DNA of 64,000 nucleotides from Allorhizobium ampelinum S4. Its GTDB lineage: Bacteria > Pseudomonadota > Alphaproteobacteria > Rhizobiales > Rhizobiaceae. Location of the stretch: assembly GCF_000016285.1 (NCBI RefSeq), contig NC_011989.1, forward strand, positions 1,491,001-1,555,000, given 5' to 3'. The translations under genes were made by a program, and so were the position numbers. The notes under the pieces are model-generated. The model was given only the letters and a program-made list of their open reading frames with translations. It did not search any database and had not been told where the DNA came from. This document shows, piece by piece, positions 51,521 to 61,420 of this stretch; position 1 is the first letter of the stretch, and the number at the start of each line of letters is the position of its first letter.

Positions 51521-52861
51521 ATGGCTTCTGCAGCGGAACAATTGGCCTCGAACCTGAACTTTTCAACCTTTGCGAAGGCAGAGGATTTGAAAAAGCGCAT
51601 CTGGTTCACGCTGGCCGCCCTTCTTGTCTATCGTCTAGGTACCCACATTCCGCTGCCTGGCCTCAACCCAGAGGCCTACGCGGCTGCCTTTAAAGGCCAG
51701 TCCGGTGGTATTCTGGGACTGTTCAACATGTTTTCCGGTGGCGCGGTGCAGCGCATGGCGATTTTCGCCCTGGGGATCATGCCCTATATTTCCGCCTCGA
51801 TTATCGTCCAGCTGATGACATCAGTTGTTCCTTCTCTTGAAAACCTCAAGAAGGAAGGTGAGCAGGGGCGCAAGATCATCAATCAATATACCCGCTACGG
51901 CACTGTTCTGCTCGGCACGCTGCAAGCCTATGGAATTGCGGTTGGCCTGGAGCATGGGAATGGCTTGGTGACCGATCCTGGCTTGTTCTTCCGGCTGTCT
52001 ACCGTCGTAACGCTGCTGGGCGGTACGATGTTCCTGATGTGGCTCGGCGAGCAGATCACGTCGCGTGGTATTGGTAACGGTATTTCGCTGATTATCTTCG
52101 CGGGTATTGCCGCTGGTCTGCCGACTGCTCTTGCTGGTACATTGGAGCTTGGCCGCACCGGCGCTTTGTCCACAGCTTTGATCCTGACGGTGATTCTGGT
52201 GGCGATTGGCGTGATTGCGCTGATCGTGTTCTTCGAGCGCGCCCAGCGCCGCTTGTTGATCCAGTATCCGAAGCGTCAGGTCGGCAATCGGATGTTCCAG
52301 GGTGACACCTCGCATCTGCCACTGAAGCTGAACACCTCGGGCGTGATTCCCGCGATCTTCGCATCTTCGCTGTTGCTGCTGCCGGCGACTGCTGCTGGCT
52401 TCACCGGTGGCTCAACGCTGCCGGCCTGGGCGACCACCATCATCAGCGCGCTTGGCCATGGCCAGCCTGCCTATATGGTGCTCTATGCGCTGCTGATCGG
52501 CTTCTTTGCATTCTTCTATACGGCCATTGTTTTCAATCCGAAGGACACGGCCGATAATCTGAAAAAGCATGGCGGCTTCATTCCGGGGATTCGTCCCGGC
52601 GAGCGCACGGCTGAATATATCGATTATGTGCTGACGCGAATTACCGTTGTTGGCGCCATTTACCTTGTCTTCGTCTGTATCCTTCCCGAAATTTTGGTTT
52701 CTCAGACCGGGGTGCCCTTATCCCTTGGTGGTACGTCGCTTTTGATTGTTGTCAGCGTTACCCTGGATACGGTAGCACAGGTACAGGGTCACCTGATTGC
52801 TCAGCAATATGAGGGGCTGATCAAGAAATCGAAGTTGCGTGGAGGAAAGAGGGGACGATGA
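51521..52861 (+). CDS. secY: Preprotein translocase subunit SecY
   Basis: SecY is the channel of the Sec translocon. The protein has 446 aa from ATG at 51521 (MASAAEQLASNLNFSTFAKA), with ten predicted membrane helices and conserved LPGLNPEA, ITSRGIGNGISLIIF and GGTSLLIVVSVTLDT. GGAGA precedes the start. A 60-codon in-frame extension to 51341 has no SecY character. It overlaps adk by 4 nt (ATGA). Confidence 0.98.
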   Translation: MASAAEQLASNLNFSTFAKAEDLKKRIWFTLAALLVYRLGTHIPLPGLNPEAYAAAFKGQSGGILGLFNMFSGGAVQRMAIFALGIMPYISASIIVQLMTSVVPSLENLKKEGEQGRKIINQYTRYGTVLLGTLQAYGIAVGLEHGNGLVTDPGLFFRLSTVVTLLGGTMFLMWLGEQITSRGIGNGISLIIFAGIAAGLPTALAGTLELGRTGALSTALILTVILVAIGVIALIVFFERAQRRLLIQYPKRQVGNRMFQGDTSHLPLKLNTSGVIPAIFASSLLLLPATAAGFTGGSTLPAWATTIISALGHGQPAYMVLYALLIGFFAFFYTAIVFNPKDTADNLKKHGGFIPGIRPGERTAEYIDYVLTRITVVGAIYLVFVCILPEILVSQTGVPLSLGGTSLLIVVSVTLDTVAQVQGHLIAQQYEGLIKKSKLRGGKRGR

Positions 52862-53508
52862 GGTTAATTCTATTGGGGCCTCCGGGTGCGGGTAAAGGCA
52901 CGCAGGCCCAGAGGATTGTCGACAAGTACGGTATTCCGCAACTATCGACGGGGGATATGCTGCGGGCGGCTGTGTCGGCGCAGACTGAGGTCGGTAAGCG
53001 CGCCAAGGCGGTGATGGATGCCGGAAAGCTTGTGTCGGACGATATCGTCATTGCGATTGTTTCCGAGCGGATCGATCAGGATGATTGCAGCAATGGCTTC
53101 ATTCTCGATGGGTTTCCGCGGACCTTGATCCAGGCGGATGCTACGGAAAAGATGCTCGCGGTTAAAGGCCTTGAGCTTTCGGCTGTGGTTGAAATCAGGG
53201 TCGAAGATGAAATCCTGGCGGATCGGATCGCTGGCCGTTATACCTGTGCCAATTGCGGGACGGGTTATCATGATGAAAATCTCAAGCCGAAGGTGGAGGG
53301 GGTTTGCGATAAATGCGGATCGACTCACTTCAAACGCCGTCCCGATGACAATCGCGATACGGTAAAGACCCGTCTGCAGGCCTATTATAAGGAGACTTCT
53401 CCTCTGATTGGCTATTACTACGCCAAGGGAAAGCTCCATTCTGTCGACGGTATGGCCGAAATCGACCAGGTTACGGCGGAAATCGAGACGGTCTTGTCCG
53501 GTCTCTGA
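52858..53508 (+). CDS. adk: Adenylate kinase
   Basis: This enzyme interconverts ATP + AMP and 2 ADP. The protein has 216 aa, with P-loop GPPGAGKGTQ, the AMP-binding segment STGDMLR, and DGFPRT. The LID domain carries four cysteines (CANCG...CDKCG), so it is a zinc-LID type. It is translationally coupled to secY through ATGA, the usual secY-adk pairing in the spc operon. Confidence 0.98.
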   Translation: MRLILLGPPGAGKGTQAQRIVDKYGIPQLSTGDMLRAAVSAQTEVGKRAKAVMDAGKLVSDDIVIAIVSERIDQDDCSNGFILDGFPRTLIQADATEKMLAVKGLELSAVVEIRVEDEILADRIAGRYTCANCGTGYHDENLKPKVEGVCDKCGSTHFKRRPDDNRDTVKTRLQAYYKETSPLIGYYYAKGKLHSVDGMAEIDQVTAEIETVLSGL

Positions 53509-53737
53509 TCGGATATCCATGAAATTCTTTAGCGGAACGGTTGCTTTTCGTCACTGATTCCGCTAGATAGCGCGCCAACTCGCTAAAGATCAACGGTCGG
53601 CGCGTTCTTCCTACGGAGGAAGGCGGGTTCGGTCGTTTTGACTTGTTGAGAACCCAAAAATCAATCGGCGGCCTTGTCACGGCTGTCAAACGACACACCA
53701 CTTGCCGGACGGCAACTGGAACGCAAGGAGAATAGGC

Positions 53738-54106
53738 GTGGCACGTATCGCTGGCGTCAACATCCCAACGGCAAAGCGCGTAGTTATCGCGCTGACCTAT
53801 ATTCATGGGATTGGTCCGAAGTTCGCACAGGAAATCATGGAAAAGGTTGGCCTTTCCGCCGACCGCCGCGTTCATCAGCTGACAGATGCTGAAGTTCTGG
53901 CTATCCGTGAAACCATCGACCGCGATTACCAGGTCGAAGGCGACCTGCGTCGCGACACCGCAATGAACATCAAGCGTTTGATGGATCTGGGCTGCTACCG
54001 CGGTCTTCGTCATCGTCGCGGTCTGCCTGTTCGCGGTCAGCGTACACATACCAATGCTCGTACTCGCAAGGGTCCGGCAAAGGCTATCGCTGGTAAGAAG
54101 AAGTAA
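53738..54106 (+). CDS. rpsM: 30S ribosomal protein S13
   Basis: S13 forms intersubunit bridges with the 50S. The protein has 122 aa from GTG at 53738 ([20 protein letters not shown]), with a strong AAGGAG at 53725-53730. It has C-terminal [19 protein letters not shown]. In-frame sequence before the GTG belongs to the leader. It is the first gene of the alpha operon. Confidence 0.98.
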   Translation: MARIAGVNIPTAKRVVIALTYIHGIGPKFAQEIMEKVGLSADRRVHQLTDAEVLAIRETIDRDYQVEGDLRRDTAMNIKRLMDLGCYRGLRHRRGLPVRGQRTHTNARTRKGPAKAIAGKKK

Positions 54107-54238
54107 GTTTCGCTGTATGGCGAGCTTGAGGCTGGCACGTCAGTGCCGGCCTTGTTGCAGTTTTGGAAAGGGCACGTTGTCCTTTCCGGTGGAGCCGCTG
54201 GTGTTACGGCGGTGTCGAGATCAATGAAAGGGAATTGA

Positions 54239-54628
54239 ATGGCCAAGGAAGCCACACGCGTTCGCCGTAGAGAGCGCAAAAATATTTCGTCGGGTGTTGC
54301 GCACGTCAACTCGACATTCAACAATACGATGATCACCATCACCGACGCGCAGGGCAATGCAATTGCCTGGTCGTCTGCTGGTGCAAAGGGCTTCAAGGGT
54401 TCGCGTAAGTCGACCCCGTTTGCCGCTCAGATCGCTGCTGAAGATTGCGCCAAGAAGGCTCAGGAACACGGCATGAAGTCGCTGGAAGTCGAAGTTTGCG
54501 GTCCGGGTTCTGGCCGTGAGTCGGCTCTGCGCGCTTTGCAGGCTGCGGGCTTCATGATCACCTCGATCCGCGATGTGACCCCGATCCCGCACAATGGCTG
54601 CCGTCCTCGCAAGAAGCGCCGCGTCTGA
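54239..54628 (+). CDS. rpsK: 30S ribosomal protein S11
   Basis: S11 shapes the 30S platform. The protein has 129 aa, with [19 protein letters not shown] and [18 protein letters not shown], ending CRPRKKRRV. It lies 132 nt after rpsM. Confidence 0.99.
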   Translation: MAKEATRVRRRERKNISSGVAHVNSTFNNTMITITDAQGNAIAWSSAGAKGFKGSRKSTPFAAQIAAEDCAKKAQEHGMKSLEVEVCGPGSGRESALRALQAAGFMITSIRDVTPIPHNGCRPRKKRRV

Positions 54629-54727
54629 TCATTCTTCGTCCGGCCGGGATATGCGTACATGCGGTCCCGGTTCTTCTCATGCTCGGTCGTCACGATTGAA
54701 TAGTGGCGACGAACGGAAGGTAAACAT

Positions 54728-55738
54728 ATGATTCAGAAGAATTGGCAGGAACTGATCAAGCCGAACAAGGTTGAGTTCTCCTCCAGCGGTCGCACCAAGG
54801 CAACCCTGGTTGCCGAACCGCTTGAGCGGGGCTTCGGTCTGACGCTCGGCAACGCGCTTCGTCGCGTTTTGCTGTCGTCGCTGCGCGGTGCTGCCGTGAC
54901 GGCTGTCCAGATCGACGGTGTTCTGCATGAATTCTCGTCGATCCCGGGTGTTCGCGAAGATGTCACCGACATCGTTTTGAACATCAAGGAAATTGCCATC
55001 AAGATGGACGGCGACGATGCCAAGCGCATGGTTGTCCGCAAGCAGGGTCCAGGCGTCGTGACCGCTGGAGATATCCAGACGGTTGGCGATATCGAGATCC
55101 TCAATCCGCACCACGTCATCTGCACGCTGGATGAAGGCGCGGAAATCCGGATGGAATTCACGGTCAACAACGGCAAGGGCTATGTCCCGGCTGATCGTAA
55201 CCGGGCAGAAGATGCTCCGATTGGGCTTATCCCGGTCGATAGCCTTTATTCGCCGGTCAAGAAAGTGTCCTACAAGGTGGAAAACACCCGCGAAGGCCAA
55301 GTTCTTGACTACGACAAGCTGACCATGACGATCGAGACCGACGGGTCTGTTTCGGGTGAAGATGCGGTGGCTTTCGCTGCTCGTATTCTCCAGGACCAGC
55401 TGTCTGTCTTCGTCAACTTCGATGAGCCGCAGCGTGAAGCTGAAGAAGAAGCCGTTACCGAACTGGCTTTCAACCCGGCGCTGTTGAAGAAGGTCGACGA
55501 ACTCGAACTTTCGGTCCGTTCGGCCAACTGCCTGAAGAACGACAATATCGTGTATATTGGCGATCTGATCCAGAAGACCGAAGCCGAAATGTTGCGCACG
55601 CCGAACTTTGGTCGCAAGTCGCTGAACGAGATCAAGGAAGTTCTGGCTTCCATGGGCCTGCATCTGGGTATGGAAGTTCCTGCCTGGCCGCCGGAAAACA
55701 TTGAAGATCTCGCCAAGCGTTACGAAGACCAATATTAA
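54728..55738 (+). CDS. rpoA: DNA-directed RNA polymerase subunit alpha
   Basis: Alpha dimerises to start RNA polymerase assembly and its C-terminal domain binds UP elements and activators. The protein has 336 aa. The N-terminal domain has [20 protein letters not shown]. The alphaCTD begins after the [20 protein letters not shown] linker and has the [20 protein letters not shown] and LGRKSL-type [14 protein letters not shown] segments. All are intact. Confidence 0.99.
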
Positions 55739-55857
55739 TCTTAGATAAGGCAGGTTGAACTCTGCCTTTCCAGTCAAACTGCGGATCTTGATCCGTATGT
55801 GTCAGGAAACGGCAGGGCCGCAACAAGCGCGGGAACCTGCATTGAAGGAGAATAGCC

Positions 55858-56283
55858 ATGCGCCATCAGAAAGCCGGCCGCAAGCTGAACCGTACCGCCA
55901 GCCACCGTAAGGCAATGTTTGCCAATATGGCGGCTTCGCTCATCACCCATGAGCAAATTGTCACGACCCTGCCAAAGGCGAAGGAAATTCGCCCGATCGT
56001 AGAACGGCTTGTCACGCTCGGCAAGCGCGGCGACCTGCACGCTCGTCGTCAGGCCATTTCGCAGATCCGCGATCAGGATGCTGTTCGCAAGCTGTTCGAT
56101 GCGATTGCTACTCGTTACGCTAGCCGTAACGGCGGCTACCTGCGTATCATGAAGGCTGGTTTCCGTCAGGGCGACAATGCTCCTCTGGCCGTTATCGAGT
56201 TCGTTGAGCGCGATGTCGATGCCAAGGGTGCAGCTGACAAGGCTCGCGTTGCGGCTGAAGCAGAAACCGCTGAAGCAGCATAA
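55858..56283 (+). CDS. rplQ: 50S ribosomal protein L17
   Basis: L17 lies near the tunnel exit. The protein has 141 aa ([20 protein letters not shown]), with a short Ala/Glu-rich C-terminal tail typical of alphaproteobacteria. It is the last gene of the alpha operon and is followed by a strong terminator. Confidence 0.99.
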   Translation: MRHQKAGRKLNRTASHRKAMFANMAASLITHEQIVTTLPKAKEIRPIVERLVTLGKRGDLHARRQAISQIRDQDAVRKLFDAIATRYASRNGGYLRIMKAGFRQGDNAPLAVIEFVERDVDAKGAADKARVAAEAETAEAA

Positions 56284-56312
56284 GCCATAAGCGACGTTAA
56301 GTCGTTTGTTTC

Positions 56313-56343
56313 AGGGCCGGATGGGAAACCATCCGGCCTTTTT
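56313..56343 (+). terminator. Rho-independent terminator after rplQ
   Basis: GGCCGGATGG (56315-56324), a GAAA loop with a G, and CCATCCGGCC (56329-56338), then TTTTT. It ends the S10-spc-alpha run. Confidence 0.93.
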
Positions 56344-56531
56344 CTGTTTTTTGGCTTGCAGCCGGAAAATTTTTCGAGGGAGTCATGTTCATGCGTCACT
56401 CGATTGTCAGTTAATCTGCAGGATTGATTATGCCTTAGTCCTATGGTTTTGACCTGAAATTCTGTCCGGGCTAAGAAGGAGATCTCCTCCCTGCAATGGT
56501 GCCATTGCCCTTCGATAAAGAGATCTATCCT

Positions 56532-57590
56532 ATGATGCCAAGATTGCCTGCATTCGCCACTGCGATGATTGTCACGGCCTTGACGGTGGCGTCCAGCGCC
56601 ATTGTCAGTCAAGCCGCGTCGTCGGCTTCCAGCCGGGGAGTGAAAACAATCGCTCCGAAAGTTCTTGTCATCACGATGTTTGGCGAGGAGACCAAGCCTT
56701 GGCTGGCGGGACGCAAGCTGACGACTAAGGTTAAGGTGCCTGGTATGTCGAAAGAGTATCCTGAGGTCGCTTGCGATCGTCAGGGCCTCTGCGTGATGAC
56801 CACGGCAATGGGCTATGCCAATGCGGCGAGTTCGACCATGGCGGTCGCGTTCGATCGTCGGTTTGACCTTCGCAACACCTATGTGTTGATTGCAGGCATT
56901 GCGGGCGTCAATCCGAAGGAAGGAACTCTGGGATCTGCGCTCTGGGCCAGATATGTGGTGGATGGCGGATTGCGGCATGATATCGATGCCCGCCAGATCG
57001 ACAAGGATTGGCCGGACGGGCAGGTGCCACTGGGTGCGGCAAATCCGACCGGCAAGCCGACCTGGGCGGCGGGGACAGAAGTCTACGCGCTGAACGAGGC
57101 GCTGGTCCAGAAGGCCATGGCGCTGACCGGTTCCGTCGAATTGTTGGACAGCGATGCCGCCAAGACTTATCGCGCCGCCTATGCCTCGCCGGCAGCCAAG
57201 GCTGCCCCGTCTGTGAAGATTTGCGACACGGTCTCAGGCGATACCTATTGGCATGGGGTAAAGGATGCTGAAGCCACAGAACGGTTTGCGGCATTGGTCA
57301 CCGATGGGAAAGCCCATTACTGCACCACCCAAATGGAGGATAATGCGACGCTGACAGCTTTGAAGCGGGCGTCGGAGGCCAGGCGCCTCGATTTCAACCG
57401 TATTCTGGTGTTGCGCACGGCTTCCAATTTTGATCGTGAGCCGTTTGGCCGCACCGCGATCGAATCGCTTACGTCGAAGTCCGGCGGCTTCATGCCATCA
57501 GTCACAAATGCTTATAGGGTGGGGAGTCGGTTCGCCGATGCCGTTATCGCGGACTGGAAAACGTGGAAGGAGCGCGATGGCGGAAAATAA
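56532..57590 (+). CDS. Exported NUP family protein ('purine nucleoside permease')
   Basis: This protein is about 352 aa long, with a signal peptide (MMPRLPAFATAMIVTALTVA, cleavage near SQAASS). The mature part has IAPKVLVITMFGEETKPW, TAMGYANAASSTMA, AGIAGVNPKEGTLGSALWAR, CDTVSGDTYWHG, DNATLTAL and FDREPFG. These match the NUP family, named from a fungal purine nucleoside permease. There is no multi-helix region, so it is more like a soluble periplasmic nucleoside-binding or phosphorylase-like protein. ATG at 56532 has AGAGA eight bases upstream; ATG 56496 has a stronger but distant AAGGAG. Confidence 0.82.
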   Translation: MMPRLPAFATAMIVTALTVASSAIVSQAASSASSRGVKTIAPKVLVITMFGEETKPWLAGRKLTTKVKVPGMSKEYPEVACDRQGLCVMTTAMGYANAASSTMAVAFDRRFDLRNTYVLIAGIAGVNPKEGTLGSALWARYVVDGGLRHDIDARQIDKDWPDGQVPLGAANPTGKPTWAAGTEVYALNEALVQKAMALTGSVELLDSDAAKTYRAAYASPAAKAAPSVKICDTVSGDTYWHGVKDAEATERFAALVTDGKAHYCTTQMEDNATLTALKRASEARRLDFNRILVLRTASNFDREPFGRTAIESLTSKSGGFMPSVTNAYRVGSRFADAVIADWKTWKERDGGK

Positions 57591-57723
57591 ACCATATTAT
57601 GTGTATCTTGAGCGCCTTATTCGCTTTTGAGCTCCACAATAAAAATCAAGGCATTGAGGACGCGGTGTGTTTTCGCGCCTTCATGTCCTGACAGCCGGGT
57701 TCGCCATAAAGTCGATGCGCTTA

Positions 57724-58595
57724 CTATTGAGGTATGTGTATCCTTGTTTTGATATGCTTCAATTGCGTGACGATCACAAATGACATGATCACCAACAAGG
57801 ACCACGAACTCCATTTACCAAGATGAACCATGGACCAATAGTTCATCTGGTTCGGATAGCGCCAGATACCAAAAAATGTGCTGATGTTTTCGGCAAGCCA
57901 TATAAAAAATCCTATGAGGATAAATGCCACAAACAGAGGCATCCATCGGTCTTTGTCATAAGGACGGAAAATCACAGTGGTTCGGGCGTAGAGGCCCAGC
58001 GCGCAAGCGGCAATATACCAGCGGTAGTCGCCGATATAGTGATGGGTGAAAAAGTTTGCATATATTGCCACTGCGACTAGCGCCGTCATCCAATACGGTG
58101 GGTGATGGCGAACACGCAGGTCGAATAACCTCCAAGCTTGTATGATGTAGGAGCCGACACCCGCGTACATGAAGCCGGAAAATAGAGGAACACCGAAAAT
58201 TTGCTCAATCCGGGATCAGGATAAGACCAAGATGGAAGTGCGCCGGAGGTCTTGAAGACTTCAAGAGCAAAACCAAGTGCATGGAAGAGCGCGATTGCCT
58301 TGGCTTCGTCCCAAGTCTCCAGTTTGCCGATCAGCATGATCGCTTGGATGGCAAGAGCGATAAACAACAGTATATCGTAGCGGGCAACACCAAGAATGCC
58401 ACCGCGCGGCACGAGGAAAACCGCCAGAAAAAACAGTCCGACGAAAAGACAGGCGCGGGCCTCCTTTATTCCAAAATAGAGAAACTCGACGATAAATCGG
58501 CGCAGACCTGAGAGACTGTTGAATGGCCGACTCTGCTCAAGAATGTCATCAAGGCGATGAAGTGAGAACGCTTGGCGTGTGCGGGGATCTGTCAT
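57724..58595 (-). pseudogene. DUF817 family membrane protein, interrupted by a frameshift
   Basis: Two overlapping minus-strand frames together make one multi-helix protein of about 290 aa. The 5' frame (start MTDPRTRQAF at 58595) runs through LIGKLETWDEAKAI and SWSYPDPGLSK, then leaves the family near 58198. The other frame picks up with VPLFSGFMYAGVGSYI and runs to the stop at 57724 (ending KTRIHIPQ). One extra base in the AAATTTT run at about 58196-58203 would restore KIFGVPLFSG. The family (DUF817) has no known function. Its state could be a real mutation or a sequencing error in a homopolymer. Confidence 0.82.
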
Positions 58596-58718
58596 ACGAT
58601 CTTGCCTGCTACATAATTCACTGGAACTTGTATGCATCAAAAATGTGCGATGTTGGAGAGGGACGGTTTTTGAAGAGGATCCAACTTTTCTATCGTCAGG
58701 ACCGGAGATTATAGCCCA

Positions 58719-59102
58719 TTGCAAAGAAAGCTTATTTTATTGGTAGCGTCGCTAGGCGTGATTATTGCGGGTCTTCTGTTGCGGGTTAAAGGCTATCAGT
58801 TTGGTTTGCCGTTCTTTTTCGTCAAGTATGGCGGGTCGATCTTGTGGGGAGCTATGGTCTATGGGTTGACCGCTATGGTTTTGGTTGCATTCCGCCGGTC
58901 TTTGGTCGCTTCTTTGGCAGTTGCAATTGCTGTCGAATTGTCCAGGTTGATCCATACGCCGGAGCTGGATGCTTTTCGTTTGACTATGGCGGGTGCCTTG
59001 CTGCTCGGCCGAATTTTTTCACCGTGGAACATCGTGGCTTATTGTTTGGGCATTGTCATCGCTAGCGTGCTGGACCGGCTTGCATTCTCACCTAAGAAGT
59101 GA
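58719..59102 (+). CDS. DUF2809 family membrane protein
   Basis: This 127-aa protein has about four membrane helices, with KYGGSILWGAMVYGLTAMVL and VAIAVELSRLIHTPELDAFR segments typical of DUF2809 proteins. Function is unknown. The start is TTG at 58719 with GGAGA at 58704-58708; no ATG fits upstream. It is divergent from the DUF817 gene. Confidence 0.75.
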   Translation: MQRKLILLVASLGVIIAGLLLRVKGYQFGLPFFFVKYGGSILWGAMVYGLTAMVLVAFRRSLVASLAVAIAVELSRLIHTPELDAFRLTMAGALLLGRIFSPWNIVAYCLGIVIASVLDRLAFSPKK

Positions 59103-59226
59103 GTGTCCGAAAGGTTGATGGTGTTGCCCGTCGATTATCCCATTGCTGAACTGAATGGATTCGAGCCTGTCGGGTTCAATCTAAACCTGACAGGCTTGAA
59201 GACGAATTGACCGGCGTCACAGCTGA

Positions 59227-60660
59227 TCACTGAATGTTGTAATCCCGCTTTAAAATGTCCAGCAAACTGGATTCCGAGGGTGGCTCCACCAACTCGTTCC
59301 ACGTTTCAACCGGTGAAAAGCCGAATTGCTGGTAGAGTTGCAGGGCGCGGGGATGGTCGAGTGTATTTGTCATCACCGAGATTTTGGTTGGTGCGGTCGA
59401 CCAGGCGGCATAGAGGGCCTGAAGCAGGAACCATTTGCCGATTCCAAGTCCCAGTGCATGTTCGAACAGGCCGAAATAGGACAGCTCGACCGTATTGTCC
59501 TGTTGCTGGGTCAGCTCAAAGAAGCCCGCTGGGGCGCCATTGACGTAAAGCACACAGATTGACACATCCGGGCTATGGATGGTTGCCTTCAGCTCGGCAT
59601 CGCTCATCTGCAGGCGCTTGTACCAGTGCCAGCGGGAGCCGACCTGCCGATAGAGGAAGCGGTAATAGGGTAGGGGCATTTCAGTGGCGCGGATGATTGC
59701 CGTCTGGATATTGATCGGCACTGGCAAGCTGGACTTCGGGGGCGCGGTCATTTCCAGTTTGGTGACATGGGCGGTTAGAAGCGTGGGTAACTCGCCTTCA
59801 ATCGTATCTGCTGGTCCGGTTACCACCGGAGTGTCCTTGCGAGATCCCCATTCTGACCAGGAGCCGTCATAGAGCGTATTGTCATGATGGCCGAGCGATT
59901 GTAGCGCCAGCGTCACTGCTGCAGCCGTAACCCCGGAGCCGCAGCTGGTGACGATCGGGCGTGTCAGGTCAATGCCCGCCTCGGTAAAAATCGCCCGTAG
60001 CGCGGAGAGATCTTTTAACCGCCCATTCTCGCTCAAAATCGAGGCAGGCACAGACCGTGCCCCCGGCATATGGCCAGAGCGCATGCCGGCCCTTGGTTCG
60101 GCATCCTGACCGGTGAAGCGTCCTGCGGGGCGAGCGTCTGCCACCTGCTTCAAGCTATCATCGACAATGGTGCGCATCTCGGCGAAGGATGTTACCTGGG
60201 CTTCGTTGAATGTTGCATTGAATGTTGCGGGTGCAGGCTCGGGTAAGTCGGTTTCCAAAGGCAGGCCCTGCTGCTTCCAGCCATCCAGACCACCATCGAG
60301 AACAAACACATCGCGCGCACCCATCACACGCAGCATCCACCAGACGCGCGGTGCGGAATAAACTCCGGGGCCGTCATAGACAACAATAGTATCCGTGTCG
60401 GCAATGCCGAGCTTGCCAACGGCCTCGGAAAATCTCTCTGGCGATGGCAAGGTGTGGGGCAAGGAGGAGGAATGATCTGCGATTTGGTCTTGATCGAAAA
60501 ACACAGCGCCAGGAATGTGACCACTGGCATATTCATCTGCCGCATTACGGTTGTGAACCGGCAAATACACCGATGCATCGACGACCTTGAATTGAGGTGC
60601 GCCCAATTGCTTCTGTACCCACTCGGCCGATACGACGAAACGGCTTTTCTCCGCAGACAT
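59227..60660 (-). CDS. sseA: 3-mercaptopyruvate/thiosulfate sulfurtransferase fused to a GNAT domain
   Basis: This 477-aa protein has two parts. Residues 1 to about 285 are a tandem rhodanese. An inactive first domain (YDGPGVYSAPRVWWML) precedes the catalytic second domain with Cys240 in SCGSGVTAAAV, which fits a mercaptopyruvate sulfurtransferase. Residues about 310-477 are a GNAT acetyltransferase with ICVLYVNGAPAGFFEL and the acetyl-CoA loop region HALGLGIGKWFL. Typical SseA is about 280-290 aa, so the second half is an extra domain. The start is ATG at 60660, where GGAGA is well placed. It is co-directional with alaX and cysK (gap 17 nt to alaX). Confidence 0.85.
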   Translation of the reverse strand: MSAEKSRFVVSAEWVQKQLGAPQFKVVDASVYLPVHNRNAADEYASGHIPGAVFFDQDQIADHSSSLPHTLPSPERFSEAVGKLGIADTDTIVVYDGPGVYSAPRVWWMLRVMGARDVFVLDGGLDGWKQQGLPLETDLPEPAPATFNATFNEAQVTSFAEMRTIVDDSLKQVADARPAGRFTGQDAEPRAGMRSGHMPGARSVPASILSENGRLKDLSALRAIFTEAGIDLTRPIVTSCGSGVTAAAVTLALQSLGHHDNTLYDGSWSEWGSRKDTPVVTGPADTIEGELPTLLTAHVTKLEMTAPPKSSLPVPINIQTAIIRATEMPLPYYRFLYRQVGSRWHWYKRLQMSDAELKATIHSPDVSICVLYVNGAPAGFFELTQQQDNTVELSYFGLFEHALGLGIGKWFLLQALYAAWSTAPTKISVMTNTLDHPRALQLYQQFGFSPVETWNELVEPPSESSLLDILKRDYNIQ

Positions 60661-60677
60661 GCTTCTCTCCATGCTTG

Positions 60678-61415
60678 TCAGGCAGAGGGTTCCAGCGTAC
60701 CGAAGCGAATACGGAAGCGCCGGTTCTCCTTGCCCTTTTTCTCGATCTTGGCGATGTGAATCGCACCGACCTCCTGGGTCTCGGAAACATGTGTGCCGCC
60801 GCAGGGCTGGCTGTCAACGGATGAATTCTCTCCGATGCAAACAAGGCTAACGCGACCCAAACCCATCGGTGGGCGCACATTCTTGGATTTGACAATATCC
60901 GGATTGGCTGCCAGTTGCGCGTCGGTGATCCATTCCAGGTAAACCGGATGGTTTTCCTCCACCAACCGCATCAGATCCGCCGTCACCGTTTCGCGGTCGA
61001 TGGCGTCGCTCATGTCGAAATCCACCCGGCTTTCATCCTCGCCGACCGCAGCACCGGTAATGGGAAACGGGCAGACCACCGACAGCAGATGGCAGGCGGT
61101 ATGCATCCGCATCAGCTTGTAGCGGCGTGGCCAATCCACATGCAGGACCAGTTTTTCACCTAGGTCAGGACTTGGCTGGCCCTCCAGGGGCAGGTGTAGA
61201 ATGATGCTCTTGTCCGGGCCGTGGCGCGTCAGGCCAAGCTGGATGGTCGAGCCATCGGCGCGTTCGAGAAAACCGGTATCGCCTGGCTGGCCGCCGGATG
61301 TGGCGTAAAAGCAGGTCTGGTCAAGCTCGATTGAGCCGTCGTCATGCACGGCTGTCACCACTGCCTCTGCCGTCGAAAGGTAAAAGTCGTCACGAAACAG
61401 AGGCAATGTTGGCAT
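60678..61415 (-). CDS. Alanyl-tRNA editing protein (AlaX-like)
   Basis: This free-standing editing factor hydrolyses mischarged tRNA-Ala, typically Ser- or Gly-tRNA-Ala. The protein has 245 aa with the two zinc-binding motifs HTACH (HMxxH type) and CGGTHV in the C-terminal part, plus the N-terminal YLSTAEAVV and ATSGGQPGD segments. It lies between cysK and sseA in a tight minus-strand operon, with gaps of 5 and 17 nt. Confidence 0.9.
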   Translation of the reverse strand: MPTLPLFRDDFYLSTAEAVVTAVHDDGSIELDQTCFYATSGGQPGDTGFLERADGSTIQLGLTRHGPDKSIILHLPLEGQPSPDLGEKLVLHVDWPRRYKLMRMHTACHLLSVVCPFPITGAAVGEDESRVDFDMSDAIDRETVTADLMRLVEENHPVYLEWITDAQLAANPDIVKSKNVRPPMGLGRVSLVCIGENSSVDSQPCGGTHVSETQEVGAIHIAKIEKKGKENRRFRIRFGTLEPSA

Positions 61416-61420
61416 GGGGC

